Shown one piece after another: positions 35,958-47,040 of a DNA stretch of 64,000 nt. The notes under the pieces are model-generated. The model did no database searches and was not told the DNA's origin. It saw only the letters and a program-made list of their open reading frames with translations. Every line of letters begins with the position of its first letter. Position 1 is the first letter of the stretch. A program made the translations under genes and the position numbers. The stretch comes from Neodidymelliopsis sp. IMI 364377 (lineage: Eukaryota > Ascomycota > Dothideomycetes > Pleosporales > Didymellaceae), in contig JAPEUT010000027.1 of NCBI GenBank assembly GCA_027946375.1, forward strand, positions 62,001 to 126,000, written 5' to 3'.

Positions 35958-37381
35958 TCACAATCGAACCAAATTGCTGTATTTTACAGAAGAACTGCTG
36001 TAAGAGACGTTCTGTACGTCTTGCAACTCGATTCCGTGCATGGCGATTCCAAAGTAGCTTGTGTTGTTGGTAAAGGTAGGCAAATGTGCTAATGGAATGA
36101 TATCCGACGACTCGGTAGCTCGGTACGCAGGATAGACATCGTTATCGACCTCACTAATCATGGTCTCTTCGTTTACTACTTGCAAGCTCGAAGCTTCCAT
36201 ACAATGCTCCAAGGGTGCTGTCACGTCAGCTGATTGACTGCAATCCATGGTTTCGTGCGGCTGTGGGAGGTAATCGTAATGACTCCTGACAATTCGCCGA
36301 TCTTCTGCTCCCAGGGTCTCCGTCAGCGTAACCTGCGGGAGCGACAAGTGTTTGTGCATGATGGATAGTGATCGACTTGACTCTCGTTCTGGTATTAGAA
36401 TAGGGTCTACGCAATGCTCAGTCGAAGGTGGCGGTAATTGACCGTACGTTAGTGCAAGTTCCACCAAGGCTGTACTTTTTGTCTTGCTTCGTAGCCTGTT
36501 GTTCGTTCGGCGCCTGACAGGTGATCTCGTATCTTGAATAGTGAGTTCGGCGCCGGTAAATCCATCTGAACCAGCGGCGAACTTGGTCACAGGGAATTTT
36601 CCACGTGTCCCTTGAATACGTGATACTGACAGGTTATTGATTCGCTCCTTCAAGATCCAAGCAGGAGACCTCGTCAGTTTGTCGTTGGTAATCTGCAACA
36701 GTTTTTGTTCCTGTTTTCGATCAGATAGCAGCGGTGTAAGTGGAGACCTAGAAGTTAAACATGGGTTGATCTGGCTGTCTTCAATTGGATCAACAGCCAC
36801 TGCAGAAGCCGCGATAAAATTCTCGGCGTCCTAGAAGAAAACAGATCAGCTAGGCTTGCTAATGTTCGCTTGGTTAGATAGTGTCTCACACTCGGCTGAG
36901 GCAGGCCTTCCGATGACGTAGTTCGTAGAAGGGGGAGTTAATTTACAGGGAGTCGCCTCTTTTTCCGAATGCTGGAAATTGAGCGAGCCTCGGTGAGTGT
37001 CCTCGTGATTTTTGTGTCAAATTCACGCCTCTGTGCTTGCTGAATAGATACGGGCTGAGACAATTCGAATGGTTCGCAGTCCTCTCGGATTACAGTGTTC
37101 CCCACTACTTCTGGCAGTGAGTTGTTTGATGTTGGCGAGTACGCAATGTCCAGCAACAATAAGTCAGTCGAAGGGTCTGTAGGAGGACAATCGTCCTCAG
37201 GGTCGTCGGAATCGTCAACGATAGCACTGCAGGTATCGGTCTTCACTAGCATAGTAGATTCACCTAGCTGTGTGCGGCGTCTGAAACGGTTTGGCCGCTG
37301 AGGCATGCCATCGTTGTTGACAATTCGAAGAAACGCAGAGAGACGCAGTCGATCTCCACAAAAGTCGGATATCTGGGCCAT
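35958..37381 (-). CDS. unrecognised two-exon protein (435 aa)
   Basis: Exon 1 (37381-36947) and exon 2 (36830-35958) join in phase across a 116-nt intron (GTAAAT...TAG), reading RKKRRLP then DAENFIAASAVAVDP. I do not recognise a family. The first exon starts MAQISDFCGDRLRLSAFLRI, then a basic patch RPNRFRRRTQLGE, an acidic stretch DDSDDPEDDCPPTDP and a KKRR cluster. Exon 2 has RSPLTPLLSDRKQEQ, AWILKERINNLSVSRIQGTR and RSPVRRRTNNRLRSKTKS; the C-terminal half is Ser/Thr/Glu-rich. Alternating basic and acidic patches with SP motifs suggest a mostly disordered, possibly nuclear, phosphoprotein. No membrane segment. It is divergent from the Yvc1-like gene with 276 bp between starts. Confidence 0.6.
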
Positions 37382-37657
37382 AATCGGTGAGTCAAGCGGT
37401 GTCAGTTGTGATCAATCATAGCATGCCGCTACCCAGGAGCTCAATGACACTGGCTGTATTAGTAGTGGGATACAGGAAGCATGTCAAGTGAGAGAGCGTA
37501 GGAGCGAACGGTTAGTGCCGAGAAGCTATGACGTCTCGGCGACTACCACTTCCAGCCCACGCTCCACAAGCGCGACGACATGGCCCCACGCGTCTTGGGC
37601 TTTTATGCGCGACTTTTGACATGCGTTCCTCGAATACATTTACGATAGACTCCAACA

Positions 37658-40600
37658 ATGTCGCAGCTATCCATGTCGAGGTGGCCGACTGACGACGCTG
37701 GAGTTCCCAAGATTGATGGCGCTGAGAGCTTTGCTGACCTAGTGGATAAGCTGTGCCAGTAAGTTAGAGACACTGAGGAAGCTACGGCGATGACTAAATA
37801 TACTCAGATACTTCGACGAGACTATCAAGCTCCCTCATACCTTCGAAGCCTTTCGCACAAGCCAACATGGCCGGGCGTTGCATCCCCTGATAACCCACCT
37901 CTCGAACCAAGTGCATCATCCGGCATTGGTGTCTGCCCTCCTGTGCGTGAAGCGATCTAGCCGTCAACACAACATTTATGGAGAAGAAGGAAGCACTGAT
38001 GTGGTACAGAGCGTTGAAGGGTCACTTCTCTGCCCTTGAGGAGACAAGCGATGAGCCAGGCGTCAACCAAGCTAGAGGATATGCCTGCGAGTTTGTAGCG
38101 TGGCAGTTCCTCAACAGTCTCACTGACAGAGATGTCATTGACTTTCTGCTACTCGAATTACCACCTGCTCGCTCTCCCGACAGCGACTCGCTACCAAGCG
38201 CAGGTGATCGTGATCTCCAAAATGACCGCGACGCTACACACTCCAGTGAAAGAACGCCCCTACTTGACGTAGCCAACGGTGACTATTTTGGCACAAGGAA
38301 CAACGACGCTACGAACCCAAGGTTCAGCTCGCTAAAAAGCCATTGCGAAAATCTGTCTGCTCTCGAGATTGCCGCAGTAGGCGGCGCGAAAAAGTTCTTG
38401 AGCCAACGCCCAGTCCAGAAGGTTATCAATGGACTGTGGCGCGGCAACATTGTCTTCTGGGAATCTTTGAGCGTGAACTCCGTGAAACGACCTAGGAAAT
38501 ACAACCGGAAGCAGGCTGATCCTTTCTCTCGTCTCCGTGTGCCTCGGTACCTGAAGATATTTGAAACTCTCTTCTTTGCCATCTTCCTCGCTCTGTACTA
38601 CGCAGTGTTAGTACGTCGTGATCAGGAGAAAGTCACTGTTCCCGAGATTCTACTATACCTTTGGATAGCCAGTTTTGCCTACGATGAATTCGCTGACTGG
38701 GTAGATGCTGGACAGACGAGCTTCTACGCATCAGATTTCTGGTGGATGTGGGATATCAGCATTGTTGTTGTCGGTGTGGCATTCTGTGCTTTGAGAGTAG
38801 TAGGCCTGACAAATGGTGAGAAAGATACTATTGATCTTGCTTACGACGTCCTTGGACTCGAGGCCCTCTTTCTTGTGCCACGCATCTTCTCACTTCTGAG
38901 CTTGAACCCTTATTTTGGCACCTTGGTGAGTTTGGTGATAACGAAACGAGTAAAGCACTAAAAACTGACTACTGCAATAGATTCCATGCTTGAAGGAAAT
39001 GGTACGCTGGCTTCCGCTCTCGAAAGCAAGTGAACACATCTCTAACCTTTAGTAGACCAAGGACTTCGTCAAGTTTTTGTCACTTGTGCTAATTCTTTAC
39101 CTGGGTATTACAGTATCATCTCTCTCAAATCACTAGTCATCAAACTGACGCTCATTACTCAGGCTTCTTGACCACTTTTGTACTGTTGGCTCGCGATCAC
39201 TTCAAACCACAGGAGATGGTAAGTTGTATCACACGAACGTGCTTACATGCTATTGACAATGTGGTAATAGAGCTGGATCTTAATCAAGGTCTTCTTCGGG
39301 TAAGACCATCGCTCAGAACCTTGTATCGAACGATGTTAATCAATAAATACAGATCTAGCTACCTAGGTTTTGGTAAGTTTTAAGTTGCACGGTCTTTCCA
39401 GCTCAAAGAGAAAGAAAGTATGCTAACAAGAACGAATAGACGTTGCTCAAGAGATGTACGTCTCAATGCACTCCTCTCCAAAGCTCATTACTGACGTCGG
39501 ATAGATCGCCTTTTTTTGGCCCGCCTGTTATGGTATGAAAAGCACATGCACGAAACTAGAATATCTGGTGTACTTACTGCGTGTATAGCTCATATTTATC
39601 ATCTTGACGAATATCCTTCTCATAACTAGTCTAATTTCTCTTCTGAGTAATTCACTGAGTAAGGTACGTTCTCCATATTCACAAATTCATTGGGTGTCGT
39701 TATCTTGTTCCTTGGTTGGCGTCTTAGTATACAAACTAAGGCCGCGACAAGAAGACCTGCACAAACAACACAGCCTTCATTGCTAAACCTCAGCCTTCGA
39801 GGCAGACTCTTAAATTTAGGTTCAGCATGTTGTTCCTCAGGACCTCTAGTGTTTGTTGGCTGCCTGGTCCGGTACTCAAGCTGCAAGATCGATGAATCTG
39901 TACTCTCATGTGTGGACTGCCCTCGACTTGACAAAGACGAGGACATTTTAGCGTTGTTCTTTGGGCATCTCTTGCAGTAAATGCTAACTGCGTTACAGAT
40001 TCTAGAGCATGCACGCGATGAATACCTCTTCATGTTAGTTGACATTCAAAGCCTTGCTCTGCATGCTAATGACAGTCAACGAATAGCTACTCTGTTTACG
40101 TGCTCGAAGCGTCATCTTCGAACCGACTTACTTACTTCCTGCCACCACTGGTAAGTGTCCTGCCTTCCTGTACTATTTTGAAGGCGTGAAACGTGCATTA
40201 AGCGCCGGGCCGCGAAAGAGGCCGAGAACATAGCCTCTTTGCTCCGACAAACTTCAGCGTTTTGTGTCCAACCAATGTAGAGTTCTCGAAACTCGGTAGA
40301 CTTAGCACAGTGTCAATGACGCAACGTTAGTGTGTCGCCGTAGGGGGAACGACCAGCCTCGCGCTGCCGCCCAGGCTTTCACAAATGTTGCGCGTGTGGG
40401 TCTGTCTGCCTAGACAAGGCAATCACGACAGCTATGTTCTGGAATTGAACCAGGGCTAACAGCTTTTAGAACCTGATTCCGCTTTGCCTACGGCCACTCC
40501 GGCTTATTCTGCCGTCTGAACGGCTAAGAAGTACACGCATCGTGCTCCTGAAAGCGACCCACTTACCGATAGTTGGTGTCATTTGGGCGTACGAACAGCT

Positions 40601-40904
40601 CGACGTTTATCGCAAGCGTGACTTAGGGCCCATGTCTTTCAGTGGTCCACAGACGCCAACAGCAGCGAGGAGGCCTCCGCGGTTGGCCGTCAACTCACCA
40701 CGTCTGCTTCGGGCAGATACTCAGGCAACGTCTAGCATTTCAGGACAAGCACAATCTGCAGCCCGGCCCCAGTCAGTAACAGGGCTGGTGGAACCCGATG
40801 CACAACTGAGAACCCTCGTTATCAACCTGACTACCCAGGTTGAGGCACTAACGGCTATTGTCTCTCAGCTCCAGGAACAACGCGAAGCGAGCGTGGTCGC
40901 TTGA
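37658..40904 (+). CDS. yvc1: Yvc1/TRPY-type vacuolar cation channel
   Basis: Fourteen exons join in phase to about 659 residues: 37658-37758, 37808-37942, 38010-38925, 38981-39001, 39056-39104, 39163-39218, 39271-39299, 39353-39372, 39440-39455, 39505-39532, 39589-39663, 39999-40033, 40087-40150, 40470-40904. Yvc1 releases Ca2+ from the vacuole on osmotic or other stimuli (family knowledge). The cytosolic N-terminus has YACEFVAWQFLNSLTDRDVI, followed by six TM helices. The pore region spans exons 6-10: FLTTFVLLARDHFKPQEMSW, ILIKVFFGSSYLGFDVAQEI, SPFFGPPVM. S6 is LIFIILTNILLITSLISLLS. The conserved post-S6 ILEHARDEYLFIYSVYVLEA and NLIPLCLRPLRLILPSERLR follow, then a short coiled coil (LRTLVINLTTQVEALTAIVS). 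Introns 11 (335 nt) and 13 (319 nt) are unusually long; the gene looks intact. Confidence 0.88.
39626..39946 (-). CDS. small antisense ORF inside intron 11 of the Yvc1-like gene, candidate
   Basis: On the strand opposite the channel gene, an ATG at 39946 opens 106 codons (a further in-frame ATG lies at 40045). The frame lies mainly in the 335-nt intron and ends over exon 11. The protein has a Ser/Arg/Gln-rich front (MSSSLSSRGQSTHESTDSS), one hydrophobic segment (CVVCAGLLVAALVCIL) and a basic stop-transfer-like RRQPRNK. It is not recognised. It may be chance; the single clean membrane segment and the odd length of the host intron are the only reasons to list it. Confidence 0.2.
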   Translation of the reverse strand: MSSSLSSRGQSTHESTDSSILQLEYRTRQPTNTRGPEEQHAEPKFKSLPRRLRFSNEGCVVCAGLLVAALVCILRRQPRNKITTPNEFVNMENVPYSVNYSEEKLD

Positions 40905-41693
40905 TGGCCGGCGCTTATGGTTTTCCGCAGCGCATGCACATGCATACCTGATATGCATCTAGACAGCAATTACCAAAAAACGGTGTATCTAGACAAGTCA
41001 TGTGTCTCGTTCTTTAGGCGTCTCAAGTGAGCAGACAACTGAGGTTGGCGGTCATTGCGATGGACCATGTGCACATGAACGACTTCATCAAAGCACAGGC
41101 ACCACATCAGAGGATCAACCGCATTCATCGTTTGTTGCGCCTCAAACTACGGCGCAAATCTGATTTGTGGTCGGCCCGCCAGGCGCTTCCCGACACAGCG
41201 GTAGAGTGTGGACCTCCCCGGTTGCGCGCCACCACTTAGTTGTGCCGGGGTGTGGCCTGCATAATTTACATTACTACTCTCGCACACCCTTCCCCTCCCA
41301 GGCCTCCTCAGAAACATGGGCTAACAGACGCCTGCCGCCTCGCGGCTGGACCATCGTGCCCAAGCTCATACCCATGCCCATGTCCATCTCTTTCCGTGAG
41401 TGGTACAATTTCCGAGTCTGCCTTATCCTTCAAAAAGCCGACTGTTTAGAGAGCTTGCTTCGAGAAGACACTGCCACAGCATTGCAAACCCAGCACTGTG
41501 GAAGATTTCTAGCGTTTAGGTCGTGCAGATATATATCTCCGTGCCTGGACGCCCTGCAGCACCACTCACTGCCCAACACCTCCAACAGCCTTTGTTCATA
41601 CTCATTACCTTCGTCCCCGATCACAAGGATAGATTCGGTCATTGAGTATACCTCGATTAACTTTCGATCCTTTCACAACAACCCTGCATCACC
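40905..41693. other. intergenic upstream of C2H2 gene
   Basis: 789 bp. The part from 41270 is C-rich on the + strand, like a promoter and leader for the zinc-finger gene. Other frames here have no recognisable content. Confidence 0.45.
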
Positions 41694-42824
41694 ATGCAGT
41701 ATTCTGAGCAACCCACTCCTCCTTTCAACTCGCCGTATCAGGCACATGCGTCAAGGGTAGACTCCTTGCTCGAATCACCCTACCTGTCCTCAAACCGGAA
41801 CGACTCAGCTTCCAAGTACCAGCACGGACTAGGACTCTACAACTACCACCACCAGGTACCTATCACTATGCCGCCTTCGCCGTCACCGTCGGGTTCTTGG
41901 TCCGGTCACGTTTCGACTGGTGCGTCTCCCGTTATGACGCAAGCCCTCGCAGATCCGTGGGCATCAGGAGCGTTCGAACACCCAGTTACTCATTCTCCAC
42001 CACACTGGAGCTCCGCACAGGTTTCGCCGCGGTCGTCGTTGTCGTCTATCGAAATGGTGCCAATGTATTCTCATACTGGATCTGATAGTTCTCTTCACGG
42101 ATTGAACCATGCAATGAGCACAGCAAAGCTTCCAAGCCATGAGTGGGCCACAGATCCACGTTATGGGCACAACGAGCCAGGACTACCGTCGATGCGACAC
42201 CAACCCCTAACGGTCACCCCCGAGAGGCTCGATACTACTCTTCTTGGTTACAACAGCTCGTATGGTTCAACACAGATGACCAGACCCGAGCCTACAGTAG
42301 CACCGGGGTTCGAGGTTCCTTCCTACGACCGGCAGTCCTCAGAAGGAAGCGCCGGATCAGCGTCTAGTTTTCCTGCCACTTCTGCTCATCAACGTGGACG
42401 CAAGCGAAAACAAAGCAATCCACTCAATGCCAAATTCCGCTGCCAAATTTGTAGCGATAAGACTTTTGCCCGTCAGTACAACTGGAAGATGCACATGTTG
42501 ACTCACGACACCCAAAGGGCGAGGCCCCACGTCTGCGAGTACGCGGATTGCAGGAAGGCGTTTGTTCGCAAGACCGACCTCAACAGACACAACACAAGTA
42601 TCCACTTGAAATCGAAAGATTGGTTTTGTCGCAGATGTCCTTCGAAATTCGCACGGAAAGACACATGTCAAAGGTGAGCAAGGTTCCCTCAAAGACTATG
42701 ATTCCATTACTGATTATCTATTAGACATGAACTTGAAGGTTGCCCTAGACGGGACCAAATACGCAACACAGATCCTAGAGTTTCACAATACCGACGCGGT
42801 TTCCACCCCAGAGCGATGTTGTAG
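41694..42824 (+). CDS. C2H2 zinc-finger protein, probable transcription factor
   Basis: Two exons (41694-42673 and 42725-42824; 51-nt intron GTGAGC...TAG) give 359 residues. The first ~230 are Ser/Pro/Tyr/His-rich and disordered (MQYSEQPTPPFNSPYQAHAS). A basic run RGRKRKQSNP precedes three fingers. Finger 1 is CQIC...HMLTH (C-X2-C-X13-H-X3-H). Finger 2 is CEYADC...HNTSIH (C-X4-C-X12-H-X4-H). Finger 3 is CRRC...HELEGC (C-X2-C-X12-H-X4-C), so it ends in Cys rather than His. The intron splits the codon just before the His of finger 3, and the second exon adds RRDQIRNTDPRVSQYRRGFH. A sequence-specific DNA-binding role is inferred from the fingers; target genes are unknown. Confidence 0.85.
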
Positions 42825-45800
42825 ACGAAGGCCATAAGATAGATTGTTTCATTCAAGCGTGGGTGGTGAACTTTGAGCAACATTTGCTAGCATGCATTTT
42901 CGTGTTCATGTGGCTTCTCGCGCAATCGAACTGTATATGGGCGCTGATTGTTTTAAGGCTGCTAGAATAGTTTTCTTTGATTTGTCTGATTTGTCTGATT
43001 CGATAGTACCTTCCCAAAACACATACAGCACATACTCAATAGATCCGTCGCCTTATCGACGCCCCCTCTCTGTTCACGAAAGCATCTGCACTGTTACTGA
43101 TTAATGCCACCTCTCTCAAACACCAATCATGAACACGACCTGCACAACTCACCCCAGCACTACCCGCAACGGCTTCAGCACAGATGCAGTCAAGGGGACC
43201 CACACGGGGACAGTTGCCGTGCATGTGCCAAGAGATGCAGGCTTGACGAACTAGGACGGGACAGGGTGTTGCTGCACGAATTTGCCAGCGGCAGGCGCTT
43301 AATTCTGCACAATGCAGGCAAAGTCACATGGAAGTCACATATCACTGGACAGCAACACGCTTCGCTCGCGGCGCGGGCATGCGGTGCCACTTTAGAGTAA
43401 TTAGACGCAGAAATCTCTTTTGCTGGCTATACTACCTGCCTCTTCTTCAATGGTTCACTCCACAGCGCATCTGTGTTTGCGGCAGGGGCGGGCGGCGGCT
43501 GTGCAGCCCCAGCTCGGTGGTCAATGTCTTGCATCTAGTGCCATAACGGGTAACACGCCGTCCACTGACCGGTTTTGCGACATTGCTCTACCGCTCTTCC
43601 ACGCTGGACTGTAGCGTCCTTGGGGGCGCTTAATGGCAGGTTGTTTGGCCTTGTTTCTTATCGTGGTGCGGAGCCACACCGGTTCGCTTGTCGCAAAGTT
43701 AGTACTACCAGCACGTCACCAACAATCCTCTTGTTGACATCGGACCCCAGCATCCTCTCGGGTCGAACTAATTTGTCAACAGTTTTATCTCCCTTTAGGA
43801 TGTTATTGTCTCACTCTCGAATGACCACTACGACACCATTCATCCGCTGCGAGGTCCAGTAGTCTGGGTCGGTTTGCGTACGGTCTGCACGCTATTGCCG
43901 CCCTAACGATGCCTGCGATCTTTCACATGAGTTGACCAACGCGCTTCCTACGGATCGTCTCCTGAGTTCCTGATTGATCTCGACAGGTAAAATCGAGCGC
44001 TGGGTAAAACCTACGTTCCTTGGTTCACATGACCGTGATCTTAAGCGGGTTACGGAATGGGGCTCGCATCGGCATCTACCACACGTCTTGGTATCTGTGC
44101 CCCCTGCCTGACCGGCTCCACAGTTCACCGGCTTGCCCGAGGCATGCGCTTTTGATCCACTCGGGCCGAGGATTTTCAGCATCAGGCCGCCCTAATTGAG
44201 ACATTCTGTGGTCACAGTATCTATCTTCTACTTCACCTGCTGAAATCGTCTCAAAAGCGTCTCTCTTTTATGTGTAACCGCCCTGAACATCTGCCCAAAC
44301 CATAGCACTGGCGACGAGATTGCATACTTAGACACCTCTCATCTATCATTCAAGCTCTTAATTGGCCGCTTGGCAAACGCAGGCCCGCAAAGACCATCAG
44401 TATTAACCCGTCCACCACCGCCCTGGCGCTATCGACTGTTTCCAGTTTAGACTTCCTGGCCGTCAAGCAACGCACACCACTGCTCTGCGAGAGTCTCTAG
44501 AGTCCGGGTGGGTCTACTTGAACTCTCGTGCCAGTTAAGGGTCAGCGTCGTGGCACGATCATGTGCTGACTGTCCAGGAGTTACAACTCAGCCACCCGCA
44601 AACACCCTCTCAATCATAAGTCAGAGAACTTGTTTGATTACCACTTCAACTGGTCAACTTCCACACTCTCGAACCTGAGCCTCCATCTCGCCAAGTGCCG
44701 ATCTGTGCGTTAGATCTGCGAGGTTTCTGCCTGTAGGGGCGTTAAGTGTGGTGTCAAAACCTCGTCATTCAGAGATCATCGCCCACTGTCACATGTACGA
44801 GCCTGCACAAGCATGCTCTAGCAATCTTTGGTCTCGTGTTCCCCTCTACATGGCCATCCGTGAATTTGCAATCTCAATCTATACAGTAGCGAACACGTTT
44901 GATCCGGTCTTAAGGAATTATTGTCTCTGACTTCACAGGCGCAGTGCCTTGCAAATGGGATGCCTTGCACAAGGTGCTTGTTGAACATGCAGATCGCTGG
45001 CTGATCCGTAATTAACGGCAAGACAGATGCCATCCAAGCATTGGGTCCTTCATATTGGGGCTCCCAATCTTGCAACGTGCTCACCGTCGCTATCCAAATT
45101 GATGCTAACCTGCACAACGATCAGCTATGAGCTGCGAACTGCACAATGTGTCGATGCCGGCGGCCTGACACAGACCACCTACCTGTCGCACATGCGCCAT
45201 CTGGATAAATCTGAGAGATCAAATACTGTCATGGTCCAACTCGCCACCATCCGCCACAAGCGCATCCGCGCGTTTGACTGTTTGGTGTGATCGGGTCATG
45301 AACCGATAGAGACGCTGTGCAGCCGCCAGCAAGCGATCAGCAATGGACCCTTGCTTCATAGCCGCGATGGTTGCGCGTGGAGTCTGCTAGCGTTGCCTGT
45401 TGAGTACGCTAAAATCGACGACCTCCAATTAAGCGCCTCGACCCCACCTCGTTGTCAACTGCGCTCTCATTCACCGATGTGCCATACCACGAAAGCAATG
45501 ATCGCGGGCAAATGATGTTCATGAAAGCCGACTGTGGCTGTGGCATCAGAGGCACCGCGAACGACGTTCAACCTCCGAACAGACAGGGTTGAAGATGCAA
45601 TGTGAGCCCCAGCTTTCGAAGGATCCGGATCCGACAATTCATGACTCTTAGCCTTTGCTTTGAGGTCTTTGCAGAGACACCTACCGATATCGATAGCCGG
45701 GATCCTCGTGTACGGAGCGGCAGCATCTTCGTCTTCCGCCGGGTGCCCTTCAGTCGAATTTTTGTTTGTTATTCCGTACTCAACCATACTTGCACTACCT

Positions 45801-45928
45801 CTAATCGATCGCTATACAGCGGTTGGCTTCTATGATCAAGGAAGATTTCAGCAAAATCTTGCTAAGCTGATGGACAGCAATACCGTATCACTTTTCGTGG
45901 TCAAAAACGGAGTTGTTGTTCCGGGCAT

Positions 45929-45950
45929 CCTCCGTGAGAAGTCACGGAGG
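45929..45950. repeat. perfect 9-bp inverted repeat (hairpin)
   Basis: CCTCCGTGA, loop GAAG, TCACGGAGG. It lies 13 nt before a run of consecutive C residues (from 45962). Isolated, with no attached gene. Confidence 0.7.
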
Positions 45951-46967
45951 CAATATTGTGGCCCCCCCCCACCAATCATTTCATATTGTCCGGACACGCG
46001 TTCGTATTCGGCATTCACGCCGACTTCAAGGCTGCTGTCACAACCTACCAGCATAAAACTCTCTCAGCATGAAGCTATAACTAAGATGAGCATGCTGCAT
46101 GATGTAACCTCTAACCATGTCGAAAAGTGTTTCGTACGATAAGTGCAGAGCAATGTCTTCTACTACGGCTAAATAGGTGGACGCCCAAGAGCAACGGTTA
46201 CTTAGCATGCATGCGGCAGCCACTACCGCGGGCCGAAGGCATTTGACCCACAAGAGTACAGATCACAACGGTAATAGCCAATGATGTCGGGGGTCATGAC
46301 TCTCACGGAAACCAGACGAATCTCGGTTTGTCTCACTTCAGATTTTGAAGTATCGAAAATACCAAATACTCGGTAATCGAGCCACGCTACGCACAGTGCT
46401 AGCTTAATCTCTCCTATTGTACAGGAAAGGCTGCTATTGCGACCCGCCTCGCTCATGCGATTCTTGAGAAGCTCGGCTCTTTGTTCGCAACGCATCGTGG
46501 TCAAGATATTCCGTCTTCGACACTCCGCGGTACGAAGCCTATTACTTGGTCTTTTGGCCTTTGTCGTACGATAGCGATACTGACCCGCTTTTCAACCGTC
46601 CAGCTCAAGCCTGCTGTCAACCTTCGCTCGAGCACTTGTGGGCGTCAGGCATTGAGATCCGTATCAACCCCGCAGTACAACGATCGAATAGAAATCTTGG
46701 CTAAGACAGGAGAACGACTCCTACGCCGCGTATCGCACTAAATCGTTCTCTGGCCCTATCCTTACGCCACAACGTGTCAAACTCGCGGCACAGCTCTTAG
46801 ACTTGGAACATGTGCGATAGCCTGCTGCCACCTAACGGCAATAGCTGATGATCTCTTAGGGCAGACTGCGCCGCCACGTTGACTCCCAGAAGCCCAGTTG
46901 TCTCCATTATGTACACCAGGACGTGAGTGCTGCTAGAGTGGAGCAGTACCCATACCAAAGTTGTCAT

Positions 46968-47040
46968 GGTGGGTGTGCATGCACAATACGCCTTAGATAC
47001 GGCGCATCCAGCCCACCAAACCCATAATCTATGGGTGGGT
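46968..47040. repeat. clustered inverted repeats, possible fold-back or MITE remnant
   Basis: GGTGGGTGTGC (from 46968) and GCATCCAGCCCACC (to 47017) are imperfect reverse complements that enclose a smaller CGCC...GGCG pair. Immediately downstream CCCATA-ATC-TATGGG (47021-47035) forms a perfect 6-bp hairpin. No transposase or target-site duplication could be confirmed. Confidence 0.4.

Noticed and set aside
40438..40454. tRNA T-arm-like sequence on the minus strand (CTGGTTCAATTCCAG)
   Set aside because: No matching acceptor stem, D-arm or anticodon arm could be placed around it; it lies in an intron of the channel gene.
40151..40469. Apparent truncation of the Yvc1-like gene after YFLPPL
   Set aside because: The next exon (NLIPLCLRPLRL...) was found at 40470 behind a 319-nt intron with good borders, so the gene is intact.
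45660..46142. 160-codon + strand frame in the gene-poor tract
   Set aside because: Mixed low-complexity and no recognisable motif or splice partner; not enough to call a gene.
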